A DNA stretch of 64,000 nt from Clostridia bacterium (GTDB lineage: Bacteria > Bacillota > Clostridia > Oscillospirales > Acutalibacteraceae), in the NCBI GenBank assembly GCA_017397655.1, contig JAFQIG010000041.1:1-64000 (forward strand), given 5' to 3'. This document shows, in pieces, positions 37,120 to 46,047 of this stretch. The notes beneath the pieces are model-generated. The model was not told the origin of the DNA and made no database searches. It saw only the letters and a program-made list of their open reading frames with translations. Positions within the stretch are counted from its first letter, which is position 1. Each line of letters begins with the position of its first letter. The translations under genes were made by a program, and so were the position numbers.

Positions 37120-38031
37120 ATGACAGTAACAAAAGTATCGCATTTTGATATCCGTAAAAAGATCGTTGCCAATATGACAACGGAAAGCTGGCACAACATC
37201 CCCCACGTATCGTACCTGTATGATGCGGATGCAACCGAATTTTTAAAGGTTGTCAAAGAGCTTAATCAGCAAAACAGACCGAGAAAGATCACAATCAATA
37301 TGGTTCTGATGAAAGTTGTTGCGGAATGTCTGAAGGCAGCTCCCAAGTGCAACGCTCACATCGAATTTAACCACAAATACGTAACAGGTACCATTAAGGA
37401 AATCAAAGAGATTGATATGTCGATTCCGATGATGCTTCCCTCAGACGAGATGATGACAATCAATCTTCACAATATGGGCGAGCGTTCGCTTGATAACATT
37501 GCCGAGCTTATGGAGATTACCAGAAAGAAGCTTGCAAATACCAACCCCACCGAGGCTATGTTCTCCGTATCTATGGATAACACCTTAAAGGCTCTTAAAA
37601 AAGGAAGACTCGGTGTGGTTATCCGCAGGCTTATCGGTGCAAAAATAGGCAAAAGCAGAGTAGTTCTTTTGAAAGGCAAGGCAAAGAGAGAATACAACGC
37701 AATCCCCGAGGATGAAAGAATTACATACAGGGATATCGAACAGGGAACGGTTACATTCTCAAATGTCGGTTCCATTTGCCGTGACCAGAGGGGTATGCCC
37801 GCACTTCTTGAGATCATTCCGCCTCAGGTATTTGCATTGGTAGCATCGGCTGTTCAGAAAAAGCCTGTTGTCGTTACTGATGAAAACGGCAACGATAAGG
37901 TTGAGATCAGGGAGATGATTCCTTTCTGTATCGCTTTTGACCACAGAGCAATGGACTTTGACGGAGTAGTTCCGTTTTTACGTCGTATGTACGATATTTT
38001 CGATCATCCGGAACAGATTAAAAATTGGTAA
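37120..38031 (+). CDS. Stand-alone 2-oxoacid dehydrogenase acyltransferase-like protein
   Basis: The 303-residue protein matches only the catalytic (chloramphenicol acetyltransferase-like) domain of E2 components, without lipoyl or subunit-binding domains. The C-terminal catalytic segment reads D274-H275-R-A-M-D279-F-D-G, where true E2 enzymes have DHRxxDG: the His and Asp are kept but the Gly is displaced by Phe-Asp. No E1, E3 or lipoyl protein genes are near. It may act on a small acyl-CoA substrate or be a scaffold; the substrate is unknown. GGGAGAG precedes the ATG and mscL follows after 18 bases. Confidence 0.75.
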   Translation: MTVTKVSHFDIRKKIVANMTTESWHNIPHVSYLYDADATEFLKVVKELNQQNRPRKITINMVLMKVVAECLKAAPKCNAHIEFNHKYVTGTIKEIKEIDMSIPMMLPSDEMMTINLHNMGERSLDNIAELMEITRKKLANTNPTEAMFSVSMDNTLKALKKGRLGVVIRRLIGAKIGKSRVVLLKGKAKREYNAIPEDERITYRDIEQGTVTFSNVGSICRDQRGMPALLEIIPPQVFALVASAVQKKPVVVTDENGNDKVEIREMIPFCIAFDHRAMDFDGVVPFLRRMYDIFDHPEQIKNW

Positions 38032-38049
38032 AAGAAGGAGATTTTAAAA

Positions 38050-38535
38050 ATGGCAGACAAGAAAAAGAACGGTTTTATCAGCGAGTTCAAGACCTTTGTA
38101 CTCAGAGGAAATGTTATTGATCTTGCAGTCGGTGTTATCGTCGGCGGAGCTTTTCAGGCAATCGTAAAGTCTTTGGTTGACGATGTTGTAATGCCTGCAA
38201 TCAGCCTTCTGACAAAGGGACTTGATTTTACAAACCTTTTCATCCAGCTCAGCGGTGATACAAAGTACGAAACTGTTGAAGCTGCAAAAGAAGCAGGAGT
38301 TGCGGTACTCTCATACGGTAACTTTATTTCTGCAGTTATCAACTTCTTTATTATGGCATTTGTTATCTTTCTTCTCATCAAGGGAATCAACAAGATTTCT
38401 GCAATCGGCCACAAGAATGAAGAGGCGGAAGAGGCTGCTCCCACAACAAAGGAATGTCCCTTCTGTAAATCTGAGATCAGCATAGAAGCAGTTAAATGTC
38501 CGCACTGTACATCTGACCTTCAGGGGGAGGAATAA
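38050..38535 (+). CDS. mscL: Large-conductance mechanosensitive channel with zinc-ribbon tail
   Basis: The first 125 residues are MscL: the RGNVIDLAVGVIVGGAF pore helix (about 17-45) and a second helix (about 88-113), opening under membrane tension to release solutes. The C-terminus adds a short zinc-ribbon-like tail with CPFC (C136, C139) and CPHC near residue 151, beyond the usual helical bundle. Total 161 residues. The tail is seen in some clostridial MscL and could modulate assembly; that is inference. Confidence 0.93.
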   Translation: MADKKKNGFISEFKTFVLRGNVIDLAVGVIVGGAFQAIVKSLVDDVVMPAISLLTKGLDFTNLFIQLSGDTKYETVEAAKEAGVAVLSYGNFISAVINFFIMAFVIFLLIKGINKISAIGHKNEEAEEAAPTTKECPFCKSEISIEAVKCPHCTSDLQGEE

Positions 38536-38538
38536 ACC

Positions 38539-39342
38539 GTGAAAATCGGAGTAATCGGCGCAGGTAATCTTGCCTCTGCCGTTATATCGGGAAGCGTTAC
38601 CTCCGGAAAATTCAAGGGCGAAGATTTTATCCTTTACGATATTTTTTCTCAGAAGGTTGAAGAAAACTGTCGCAAATTCGGTACAAACAGCGCTGACAGC
38701 ACGGCAGAAGTCGTATCTTCCTGTGATGCAGTCATTCTTGCCGTAAAGCCTAAAGATTTTGCGTCCTTACTTGAATCGCTTGCAAAGGATCTGCAAAAGA
38801 GTAATCCTTTGATTATCTCTGTAGCGGCAGGTCTTACGGTTGATTTTATTGCATCATTCTTGCCTTTTGATGCAAGAATTGCAAGGATTATGACCAATAT
38901 CAACGCTTCTATAGGCGGAGCAATGACCGCATACTGTCCCAATAAGAATGTTACCGTTGAGGATGAAGCATTCCTTGACTCATTCTGCAAATCTTTCGGA
39001 GATGCGATAAAGCTTGATGAACAGCTGTTTCCGCAGTTTTCCGTTCTTGCAGGCTGTGTGCCTGCTTTTGCGTACAAGTTTGTTGACGAGCTTGCACGTG
39101 CAGGCGTTAAAATAGGTGTTGCCAAGAATCTCAGCCTTCGTATTGCGGCACAGACCGTTCTCGGCAGCGCAAAGGTTATTCTTGAAAGCGATACACATCC
39201 TTACGAGCTTATCGACCGTGTCTGCACTCCTGCGGGAACAACGATTGACGGCATCTCCGCACTTATGGAAAACGGATTTGAAAATGCCGTTATGAAGGCT
39301 GTTGAAAGCTCCTATAATAAAGATAAGTCCCTGAAAAAATAA
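38539..39342 (+). CDS. proC: Pyrroline-5-carboxylate reductase
   Basis: A 267-residue P5C reductase, last step of proline synthesis, with the N-terminal GVIGAGNLASAV NADPH fold and the C-terminal signature ending in TPAGTTIDGI. GTG at 38539 follows GGGGGAGG, three bases after mscL. Proline is an osmolyte, so pairing with mscL could serve osmotic balance, but proA and proB are not in the window. Confidence 0.93.
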   Translation: MKIGVIGAGNLASAVISGSVTSGKFKGEDFILYDIFSQKVEENCRKFGTNSADSTAEVVSSCDAVILAVKPKDFASLLESLAKDLQKSNPLIISVAAGLTVDFIASFLPFDARIARIMTNINASIGGAMTAYCPNKNVTVEDEAFLDSFCKSFGDAIKLDEQLFPQFSVLAGCVPAFAYKFVDELARAGVKIGVAKNLSLRIAAQTVLGSAKVILESDTHPYELIDRVCTPAGTTIDGISALMENGFENAVMKAVESSYNKDKSLKK

Positions 39343-39361
39343 TGTACTCGGAGTGATATTT

Positions 39362-40975
39362 GTGAAAAGTATTATCCTCAGTTCGTTGGTAAAGGTTTTT
39401 TCGGATGAAGCACCTGTCGGAAAGATTGATAAGCTCTCTATTCTGAAGAATGAGTACGGTGCATTTCAGTTGGCATTTTGTGATACTTCAGAAGGTACAT
39501 ATACAGTCAAGGTTGACACAGATCTTTGTATTTCTGCGTTTTCTGTTGAAGAAATTCCTGCAACAAAGGTATGCGGTGACAATGCCGACGACTATTTTCT
39601 GCGAAAAGAGCCTGGAATGTATCCCGATCTTTTAAAGCCGTTTGATTCGGTTTCCGTAAAGGCAAATGAATGGAAAAGTATCTGGTTTGAGATTGCTGCA
39701 AACGACTATGCTGCAGGCACACGCAAGGTAACCGTTTCTCTTATCAAGGACGGTAAGACTGTCTCGTCCGGATCTGTTGAAATCGAAGTCATTGATGCGA
39801 CAATGCCCGAGCAGACTCTCATTTGCACAAACTGGTATCACACCGATTGCATTTGTAATTACTATAAGATTGAAGCCTTCAGCGAGGAGTATTGGAGAAT
39901 CGTTGAAAACTTCGCAAAAGCGGCCGTCAGTCACGGTATCAACTTTTTGCTGACACCGTTGTTTACGCCTCCGCTTGATACACAGATAGGCGGCGAGCGC
40001 CGCACGATTCAGCTTGTTGATGTCACAAAAGAGGATGACGGTACATACACCTTCGGATTTGACAAGCTTGACAGATGGATCGAAATGTGTGACAGATGCG
40101 GTGTAAAATATTTTGAAATGTCACACCTGTTTACACAATGGGGCGCAATGCACGCTCCGAAGATTGTAGCAACGGTCAATGGCAAGGAGAAAAAGATCTT
40201 TGGCTGGGGAACTTGGGCTGCAAGCAAAAAATACACCGAATTCCTGCGTGCATTCGCCGAGAAACTTAACAGCTATATGGACAAAAAGGGAATAACAAAT
40301 CGCTGTATATTCCACGTTTCCGACGAGCCGAATATGTTAAGGCTTAAAGAATATGCGGCAAGAAGTGCCCTTATTAAAGAAATCTTCCCTAATTGCAGAA
40401 TCATTGATGCTTTATCAGATATTGCCTTTTATGAAAAAGGATGTCTTGAAAACCCCATTCCTTGTATAAATCATACATTGGATTTTGTAGGAAAAGTGCC
40501 GGAACTTTGGACATACTATTGTTGCGGTCCGTCAGGCGGATATCATTCAAACCGCTTTTTTGCAATGCCGTCACAGCGTACACGTGTACTCGGTTATCAG
40601 ATGTATAAGTATGATGTAAAGGGATTCCTGCAATGGGGACTTAACTTCTGGAATACTCAGCTTTCGGTAAGCGAAATCGATCCCTTCCTTGTCAGTGATG
40701 CAGGTGCTGCTTTCCCTGCAGGCGATGCATATGTATTATATCCCGGAGAGGGCGGCGAAGCGTTGGTTTCTCTGCGTTTCAAGATTTTCAGAGAGGCTAT
40801 TCAGGATCAGCGTGCACTCAACCTTTTGGAATCTCTTTGCGGAAGAGAAAAGGCGATCGAGATTCTGGAGGATGGTACCGACGGTATCACGTTTTCTCAA
40901 TATCCGAGAGACGACGACTGGCTTCTTAACAAACGTGAACAGATCAATGCTGCAATCAAAGACGCACTTAAATAA
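39362..40975 (+). CDS. GH123-like (DUF4091) glycoside hydrolase
   Basis: The 537-residue protein has an N-terminal beta-sandwich (about 1-150) and a TIM-barrel DUF4091/GH123 catalytic domain. The adjacent acid pair D321-E322 in HVSDEPN matches the catalytic Asp-Glu of GH123 beta-N-acetylgalactosaminidases. There is no export signal, so it should act in the cytosol on imported sugars. GTG at 39362 is eight bases after CGGAG; a GTG at 39353 overlaps that site. It is last in the promoter-37055 unit and is followed by a terminator. The exact substrate is not readable. Confidence 0.78.
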   Translation: MKSIILSSLVKVFSDEAPVGKIDKLSILKNEYGAFQLAFCDTSEGTYTVKVDTDLCISAFSVEEIPATKVCGDNADDYFLRKEPGMYPDLLKPFDSVSVKANEWKSIWFEIAANDYAAGTRKVTVSLIKDGKTVSSGSVEIEVIDATMPEQTLICTNWYHTDCICNYYKIEAFSEEYWRIVENFAKAAVSHGINFLLTPLFTPPLDTQIGGERRTIQLVDVTKEDDGTYTFGFDKLDRWIEMCDRCGVKYFEMSHLFTQWGAMHAPKIVATVNGKEKKIFGWGTWAASKKYTEFLRAFAEKLNSYMDKKGITNRCIFHVSDEPNMLRLKEYAARSALIKEIFPNCRIIDALSDIAFYEKGCLENPIPCINHTLDFVGKVPELWTYYCCGPSGGYHSNRFFAMPSQRTRVLGYQMYKYDVKGFLQWGLNFWNTQLSVSEIDPFLVSDAGAAFPAGDAYVLYPGEGGEALVSLRFKIFREAIQDQRALNLLESLCGREKAIEILEDGTDGITFSQYPRDDDWLLNKREQINAAIKDALK

Positions 40976-40984
40976 TTTGTTAAT

Positions 40985-41024
40985 CGGGAAGATCAGGATC
41001 GATCTTCCCGAAAACTGTTTTTTA
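40985..41024 (+). terminator. Terminator after the GH123-like gene
   Basis: CGGGAAGATC (40985-40994) pairs perfectly with GATCTTCCCG (41001-41010) across a six-base loop, followed by AAAACTGTTTTTT. It differs by one base per arm from the stem at 177-200. Confidence 0.85.
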
Positions 41025-41062
41025 TGTAATTTTTACTAAAAATTTTTTGTGTTTTTCTTTAA

Positions 41063-41094
41063 CTTTAGCAAATTAAAGCTTGAAATCGCTAAAG
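41063..41094 (+). promoter_or_regulatory. Inverted repeat over the aro promoter, possible operator
   Basis: CTTTAGC (41063-41069) and GCTAAAG (41088-41094) are perfect seven-base inverted arms with an 18-base spacer that spans the -35 element. Arm centres are 25 bases apart, compatible with a dimeric regulator. The regulator is unknown; the position suggests repression of the aromatic amino-acid operon. Confidence 0.4.
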
Positions 41095-41108
41095 CGTTGT
41101 GATATAAT
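41080..41108 (+). promoter_or_regulatory. Promoter of the aromatic amino-acid operon
   Basis: TTGAAA (41080-41085), 17 bases, then TATAAT (41103-41108), 25 bases before the pheA ATG. The short leader leaves no room for an attenuator or T-box. Confidence 0.8.
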
Positions 41109-41133
41109 ATGAATATACTGAGGGGGATATGTT

Positions 41134-42213
41134 ATGAGTAATATCGAAAATGCCAGAATCAGAATTAACGAGATTGATCGTGAGATGGCACGTCTTTTTT
41201 GCGAGAGGATGGATGCTGCTGCAGAAGTTGCCGAATATAAGCGCGATCACGGTATGCCGATTCTTGATAGAGAACGTGAAGAAAAGCTGATTCAAAAGAA
41301 TATGTCGTATATTACCGATGATTCCCTGACAGATTTTTATACTAATTTTATCAGAAGCACAATAGATATTTCAAAAAACTATCAGCGTCGCATCCTTGAA
41401 GGGATGAAGGTTGCGTATTGCGGTACGGAGGGTGCTTTTGCTTACCTTGTGGCAGAAAAGATTTTTGAATCAGCCGAAAAAATGCCGTTTGAGAGCTTTT
41501 CCAAAGCGTATGAATCAGTAGTTGAGGGTGTATGTGATGTTGCGGTGCTTCCTGTTGAAAACAGCTATGCGGGCGATGTCGGACAGGTATCTGATTTACT
41601 GTTCTCGGGATCTTTGTATGTCACGGGAATGTATGACTTTCCCGTATCGCACAATCTGCTTGCAGTAGAGGGTGCAAAGAAGAGTGATATAAAAACAGTA
41701 GTCAGCCATCCGCAAGCACTTAGCCAATGCTCGGAATATATCACACGCAACGGATTTTCACGTATGCAGTACGAGAATACGGCATTTGCGGCACGATTTG
41801 TAGCAGAAAACAAAGATCCGTCAATAGCCGCCATAGCAAGCGAGGACAGCGCAAAGCGTTACGGATTGTCTGTTATTGACAGACAGATCAACGAGAGCCG
41901 AAACAACACCACAAAGTTTGCAGTTGTTTCAAGATCTGAAAATATGAATGTAGGATACTCACCAAGCGATAGATTTTTGCTTCTGTTTACGGTCAGTAAC
42001 GAGGTCGGATCTCTGGCAAAGGTAATGAATGAAATTACACGACACGGATTCAATATGAGCGCGATTCATAGCCGACCGATGAAGGATCTTTTGTGGAAGT
42101 ATTACTTCCTTGTTGAAGCGGAAGGTGCTATCCGTACGGAAAACGGAAAACAGTTTTTGGCGACAATTTCGCAAAGCTGTGACAAGCTTCGTCTTGCAGG
42201 CGTATATGCATAA
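41134..42213 (+). CDS. pheA: Bifunctional chorismate mutase/prephenate dehydratase
   Basis: The 359-residue P-protein joins an AroQ-type chorismate mutase (about 1-88), prephenate dehydratase (about 92-270, with the catalytic TTKF at 259-262) and a C-terminal ACT domain (about 278-355) that binds phenylalanine for feedback control. It converts chorismate to phenylpyruvate. It opens the operon after GAGGGGG. No HTH or aminotransferase is attached. Confidence 0.95.
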   Translation: MSNIENARIRINEIDREMARLFCERMDAAAEVAEYKRDHGMPILDREREEKLIQKNMSYITDDSLTDFYTNFIRSTIDISKNYQRRILEGMKVAYCGTEGAFAYLVAEKIFESAEKMPFESFSKAYESVVEGVCDVAVLPVENSYAGDVGQVSDLLFSGSLYVTGMYDFPVSHNLLAVEGAKKSDIKTVVSHPQALSQCSEYITRNGFSRMQYENTAFAARFVAENKDPSIAAIASEDSAKRYGLSVIDRQINESRNNTTKFAVVSRSENMNVGYSPSDRFLLLFTVSNEVGSLAKVMNEITRHGFNMSAIHSRPMKDLLWKYYFLVEAEGAIRTENGKQFLATISQSCDKLRLAGVYA

Positions 42214-42232
42214 TTAAAGAGGGTCGAATGAT

Positions 42233-43258
42233 ATGATAATCAGAATGGATCTCGGTGCTGACAGCTACGATATAGTTGTCGAAAGAGGTGCGTTAAATAA
42301 AGCAGACAGCTATCTCAATCTTAACAGAAGGGTGCTTGTGCTGACTGACAGCGGAGTACCGTCGGAATACTCAAAAATCGTTGCAGAAAAGAGCCTGAAG
42401 CCCACCGTTATGACGGTTGAACAGGGTGAAGGATCAAAAAGTATAGCGGTCTTTGAAAAAGTTCTTAAAACAATGCTTGACAACTCTTTTCAGCGTGGTG
42501 ACTGCGTTGTGGCAGTCGGTGGCGGTGTAGTCGGCGACCTTGCGGGATTTTCGGCTGCTTGCTATATGAGAGGCATTGATTTTTACAACATCCCGACAAC
42601 ACTTCTGTCACAGGTTGATTCTTCAATAGGCGGAAAAACTGCCGTTAATTTAGGTGAAATAAAGAATATTGTCGGTGCATTCTATCAGCCGAAAAAGGTT
42701 ATTGTTGACCCCGATCTGTTAAAGACCTTGCCCGACAGACAGATTGCGAACGGTCTTGCGGAGGCGGTCAAAATGTCGTTGACAAGCGATAAAGAGCTGT
42801 TCCGTCTTTTTGAAAACAACGATCCGCAGGATGTTCTTGATGAAATAATAACGGGATCGCTTAAGATAAAACGTGACGTCGTTATGCGTGACGAAAAAGA
42901 GTCATCGCTTCGCAAGGTGCTTAACTTCGGACATACAATAGGTCATGCAATAGAGACATCGGGCGGACTTTCCGATCTGTATCACGGTGAATGTGTTGCG
43001 CTCGGAATGTTGCCGATGTGTTCGGACGCAGTCAGAGAAAGACTTATCGGAGTGCTTCGCAAAATCGGACTTCCGACAGAGATTACAATAGATTCGCAGC
43101 AGATAAAATCGGCTGTTTCTCACGATAAAAAGTCAGAGAAATCGGGTGTTACAGTGATACTTGTTGACAATGTCGGAGAATTTCTGATAAAAACGGAAAC
43201 GCCTGATCAAATATCAGAACGTGCAGAAAGAATTTTTAATATCAAGGGGCGAACCTGA
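42233..43258 (+). CDS. aroB: 3-dehydroquinate synthase
   Basis: A 341-residue AroB, which cyclises DAHP with NAD and a divalent metal. The glycine-rich GGGVVGDLAGFSA nucleotide segment and the metal-site region NFGHTIGHAIE (two histidines) are intact. Its last base is shared with the aroC start (TGATG), indicating translational coupling. Confidence 0.95.
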   Translation: MIIRMDLGADSYDIVVERGALNKADSYLNLNRRVLVLTDSGVPSEYSKIVAEKSLKPTVMTVEQGEGSKSIAVFEKVLKTMLDNSFQRGDCVVAVGGGVVGDLAGFSAACYMRGIDFYNIPTTLLSQVDSSIGGKTAVNLGEIKNIVGAFYQPKKVIVDPDLLKTLPDRQIANGLAEAVKMSLTSDKELFRLFENNDPQDVLDEIITGSLKIKRDVVMRDEKESSLRKVLNFGHTIGHAIETSGGLSDLYHGECVALGMLPMCSDAVRERLIGVLRKIGLPTEITIDSQQIKSAVSHDKKSEKSGVTVILVDNVGEFLIKTETPDQISERAERIFNIKGRT

Positions 43259-44340
43259 TGAAAAATACTTACGGCAACAGTGTCAGTATAACAATAGCGG
43301 GCGAAAGTCACGGCGAAGGAATATGTGTTATCCTTGACGGCATCAAAGCAGGCGTCAGAATTGACGAAGATTTTATAAAAAGTCAGCTTTCGCTTCGCAG
43401 ACCGCAGGGAAAAGAATCGACGCAAAGATCGGAAGCAGATAATTTCCGACTTATCAGCGGTGTCTTTAACGGATATTCAACGGGAACATCGATTTGTATT
43501 CTAATCGAAAACACGTCACAGCACAGCAAGGATTATTCAGCAACACGTTTTAAAGCACGTCCCGGTCACGCGGATTATACTGCTCACATCAAGTACAAGG
43601 GATACGAGGATTATCGTGGAGGCGGTCATTTTTCGGGCAGGATAACATCGGGGATTGTAGCGGCAGGCGCAATTGCGATCAGTATGCTGAGAGATCACGG
43701 CATAGAGATCGCAACACACATCAAAAGATGCGGCAAAACCTATGACCGTGATTTCGGCGATTTTACAAAAGATTTTGCAAAGCTTCAGAACACCAATTTT
43801 CCCGTTCTTGATGACGGTGCCGAAAGTGCAATGCGAGCTGAAATCATAGAAGCAAAAATGAATCTCGACAGCATCGGCGGTATTCTTGAAACAGCAGTGA
43901 CAGGTATTCCGACAGGACTCGGTGAACCGTGGTTTGATTCTGTCGAGAGTCGTATTTCACATATGATGTTCAGTGTTCCCGGAATAAAGGGCATTGAGTT
44001 TGGTGCAGGTTTTTCTTTTGCCGATATGCACGGCAGCGAAGCAAACGATGCTTTTTGTGTTGAAAACGGCAGGGTGCAGACGGTGACTAATAATAACGGT
44101 GGAATCAACGGAGGCATTGCCAACGGTATGCCTATCCTTTTCAGATGTGCAGTAAAGCCTACGCCGTCTATTGCAAAAGAGCAAAAAACAATTGATATGC
44201 AGACAATGGAAAATACAGAAATTCAGATTGTCGGCAGACACGATCCGTCGATCGTTCACAGAGCAGCAGTTGTTGTCAACAGTGCAACAGCACTTTGCAT
44301 TCTTGATATGATGGCGGAAAGATTCGGAAACGAGTTTTAA
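43258..44340 (+). CDS. aroC: Chorismate synthase
   Basis: The 360-residue enzyme makes chorismate from EPSP using reduced FMN. It shows GESHGEGI at the N-terminus, RPGHADYT and the RGGGHFSGR segment, and the FGNEF end. One-base overlap with aroB; aroE-aroK follows after 12 bases with an AAGGAG site. Confidence 0.96.
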   Translation: MKNTYGNSVSITIAGESHGEGICVILDGIKAGVRIDEDFIKSQLSLRRPQGKESTQRSEADNFRLISGVFNGYSTGTSICILIENTSQHSKDYSATRFKARPGHADYTAHIKYKGYEDYRGGGHFSGRITSGIVAAGAIAISMLRDHGIEIATHIKRCGKTYDRDFGDFTKDFAKLQNTNFPVLDDGAESAMRAEIIEAKMNLDSIGGILETAVTGIPTGLGEPWFDSVESRISHMMFSVPGIKGIEFGAGFSFADMHGSEANDAFCVENGRVQTVTNNNGGINGGIANGMPILFRCAVKPTPSIAKEQKTIDMQTMENTEIQIVGRHDPSIVHRAAVVVNSATALCILDMMAERFGNEF

Positions 44341-44352
44341 GGAGAAAAAATA

Positions 44353-45606
44353 ATGCAGTTCGGATGTATCGGAGAAAAGCTCGGTCACAGTTATTCTGTT
44401 GAAATACACGAGGCAATATCGGCATATGATTATGTTCTTTGTGAAGTAGCAAAGGATGCCTTACAGTCATTTATGACCGAACGTGATTTTAAGGGAATCA
44501 ATGTAACGATACCGTACAAGCAGGCGGTTATACCGTATCTTAAAAAGATTGACGGCATTGCAGAGCGTATCGGTGCGGTCAATACGATAGTGAATAAGGA
44601 CGGTGAGCTGTACGGATTCAACACCGATTATTTCGGAATGACCTCTCTGATAAAACGGGCAGGAATGGATTTTAACAATGCCAAGGTGTTGGTTCTCGGC
44701 ACAGGAGGTACATCAAAGACTGCAAGAATAGTATCAGAGGATCTCGGTGCGGCAAAAACGGTTGTTGTCAGCAGAAATAAAACTGCCGATACAGTAACGT
44801 ATGAAGAAGCTTATGCAGATCATTCTGATGCGGATTATATAATAAATACAACACCGTGCGGAATGTATCCCAATACACAGACTATCGCTATAGAGCCGGA
44901 GCGATTCGGAAAACTTAAGGGCGTTGCAGATGCTGTATACAATCCTTTAAGAACACAGCTTGTCAGCAGAGCGCTGAAGATGGGTGTAAAAGCAGTCGGT
45001 GGGCTTTATATGCTTGTGGCACAGGCTGTCAGAGCGTATGAGATATTCACGGGCAAAGAGGCATCTCAAGAGCTGACAGAAGGCATTTTTAAAAAGATAA
45101 CAAATCAGAAAGAAAACATCGTTCTGACAGGTATGCCTGCAAGCGGAAAAAGCACTATAGGCGAACTTCTTGCAACAAGGCTTGACAGAAGCTTTGTTGA
45201 CACGGATAAGCTTATCGAAGAAAAGACAGGAATGTCCATTCCCGATATATTCAAGAAGTTCGGAGAAGCACATTTCAGAAATGTTGAAACAGAAGTCATA
45301 AAGGAAGCATCTCTCAGTCTCAGAGGAGCCGTGATCTCGACAGGCGGCGGAGCTGTTTTGAAGGAAGAAAATACTAAAGCTCTCAGACAAAACGGCAGAT
45401 TATATTTTATTGACAGACCGCTTTCTATGCTTGTTCCGACCTCGGACAGACCACTGTCATCAACGGTTGAAGATATTACCAAGAGATATAACGAAAGATT
45501 TCCGATATACGTAAAGACTGCCGATGTAAGGTCGGATAATTCGGAAACACCTGAAAAAGCGGTTGATGCGGTTATCAGGGACTTTTTTGAAGAAAGAGTG
45601 ATTTGA
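44353..45606 (+). CDS. aroE-aroK: Fused shikimate dehydrogenase-shikimate kinase
   Basis: One 417-residue frame encodes two consecutive pathway enzymes. Residues 1-255 are shikimate dehydrogenase (catalytic K56 in NVTIPYK, the NTDYFG segment, GTGGTSKTA for NADPH). Residues 256-417 are shikimate kinase with P-loop GMPASGKST (260-268), VDTDKLIE and STGGGAVL. The junction is short and hydrophilic (TNQKEN). Fusion would couple reduction of dehydroshikimate to phosphorylation of shikimate. The frame is uninterrupted, so this is a real fusion and not adjacent genes. Confidence 0.94.
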   Translation: MQFGCIGEKLGHSYSVEIHEAISAYDYVLCEVAKDALQSFMTERDFKGINVTIPYKQAVIPYLKKIDGIAERIGAVNTIVNKDGELYGFNTDYFGMTSLIKRAGMDFNNAKVLVLGTGGTSKTARIVSEDLGAAKTVVVSRNKTADTVTYEEAYADHSDADYIINTTPCGMYPNTQTIAIEPERFGKLKGVADAVYNPLRTQLVSRALKMGVKAVGGLYMLVAQAVRAYEIFTGKEASQELTEGIFKKITNQKENIVLTGMPASGKSTIGELLATRLDRSFVDTDKLIEEKTGMSIPDIFKKFGEAHFRNVETEVIKEASLSLRGAVISTGGGAVLKEENTKALRQNGRLYFIDRPLSMLVPTSDRPLSSTVEDITKRYNERFPIYVKTADVRSDNSETPEKAVDAVIRDFFEERVI

Positions 45607-46047
45607 TTGAAAATTCTTGTAATCAACGGACCGAATCTTAATATGCTCGGCATACGTGAGCCGGAGCATTACGGTAACGAGACATATGCCATGCTTTTGG
45701 ATAAGATTCAGAAGTATTGCGATCAAAAGGAGATAAATGTATCATTTTTTCAGTCGAATCATGAGGGTGCACTTGTTGACGAGATACAAAAAGCGTATTT
45801 CGATAAGGTTGACGGAATCGTAATAAATCCGGGAGCATACACTCACACAAGCGTAGCAATACTTGATGCGGTCAAATCGGTTATGATTCCGACGGTAGAG
45901 GTTCATATTTCAAAGGTTAACGAGAGAGAGGACTTCCGCAAAATAAGCTATATCCGACAGGCGGCGGTTTGCTGTATTGAGGGTAAGGGTACGGACGGAT
46001 ACCTCGAAGCAATTGACATACTTTCGGAGAAAAACAATGAGAATTAA
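45607..46047 (+). CDS. aroQ: Type II 3-dehydroquinate dehydratase
   Basis: A 146-residue type II dehydroquinase: NGPNLNMLG with the catalytic Arg loop after it (GIREPEHYG), NPGAYTHTS and the EVHISKVNERE motif are complete. It dehydrates dehydroquinate in the middle of the shikimate pathway. TTG at 45607 directly abuts the aroE-aroK stop. Its end overlaps aroA by 11 bases. Confidence 0.95.
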   Translation: MKILVINGPNLNMLGIREPEHYGNETYAMLLDKIQKYCDQKEINVSFFQSNHEGALVDEIQKAYFDKVDGIVINPGAYTHTSVAILDAVKSVMIPTVEVHISKVNEREDFRKISYIRQAAVCCIEGKGTDGYLEAIDILSEKNNEN

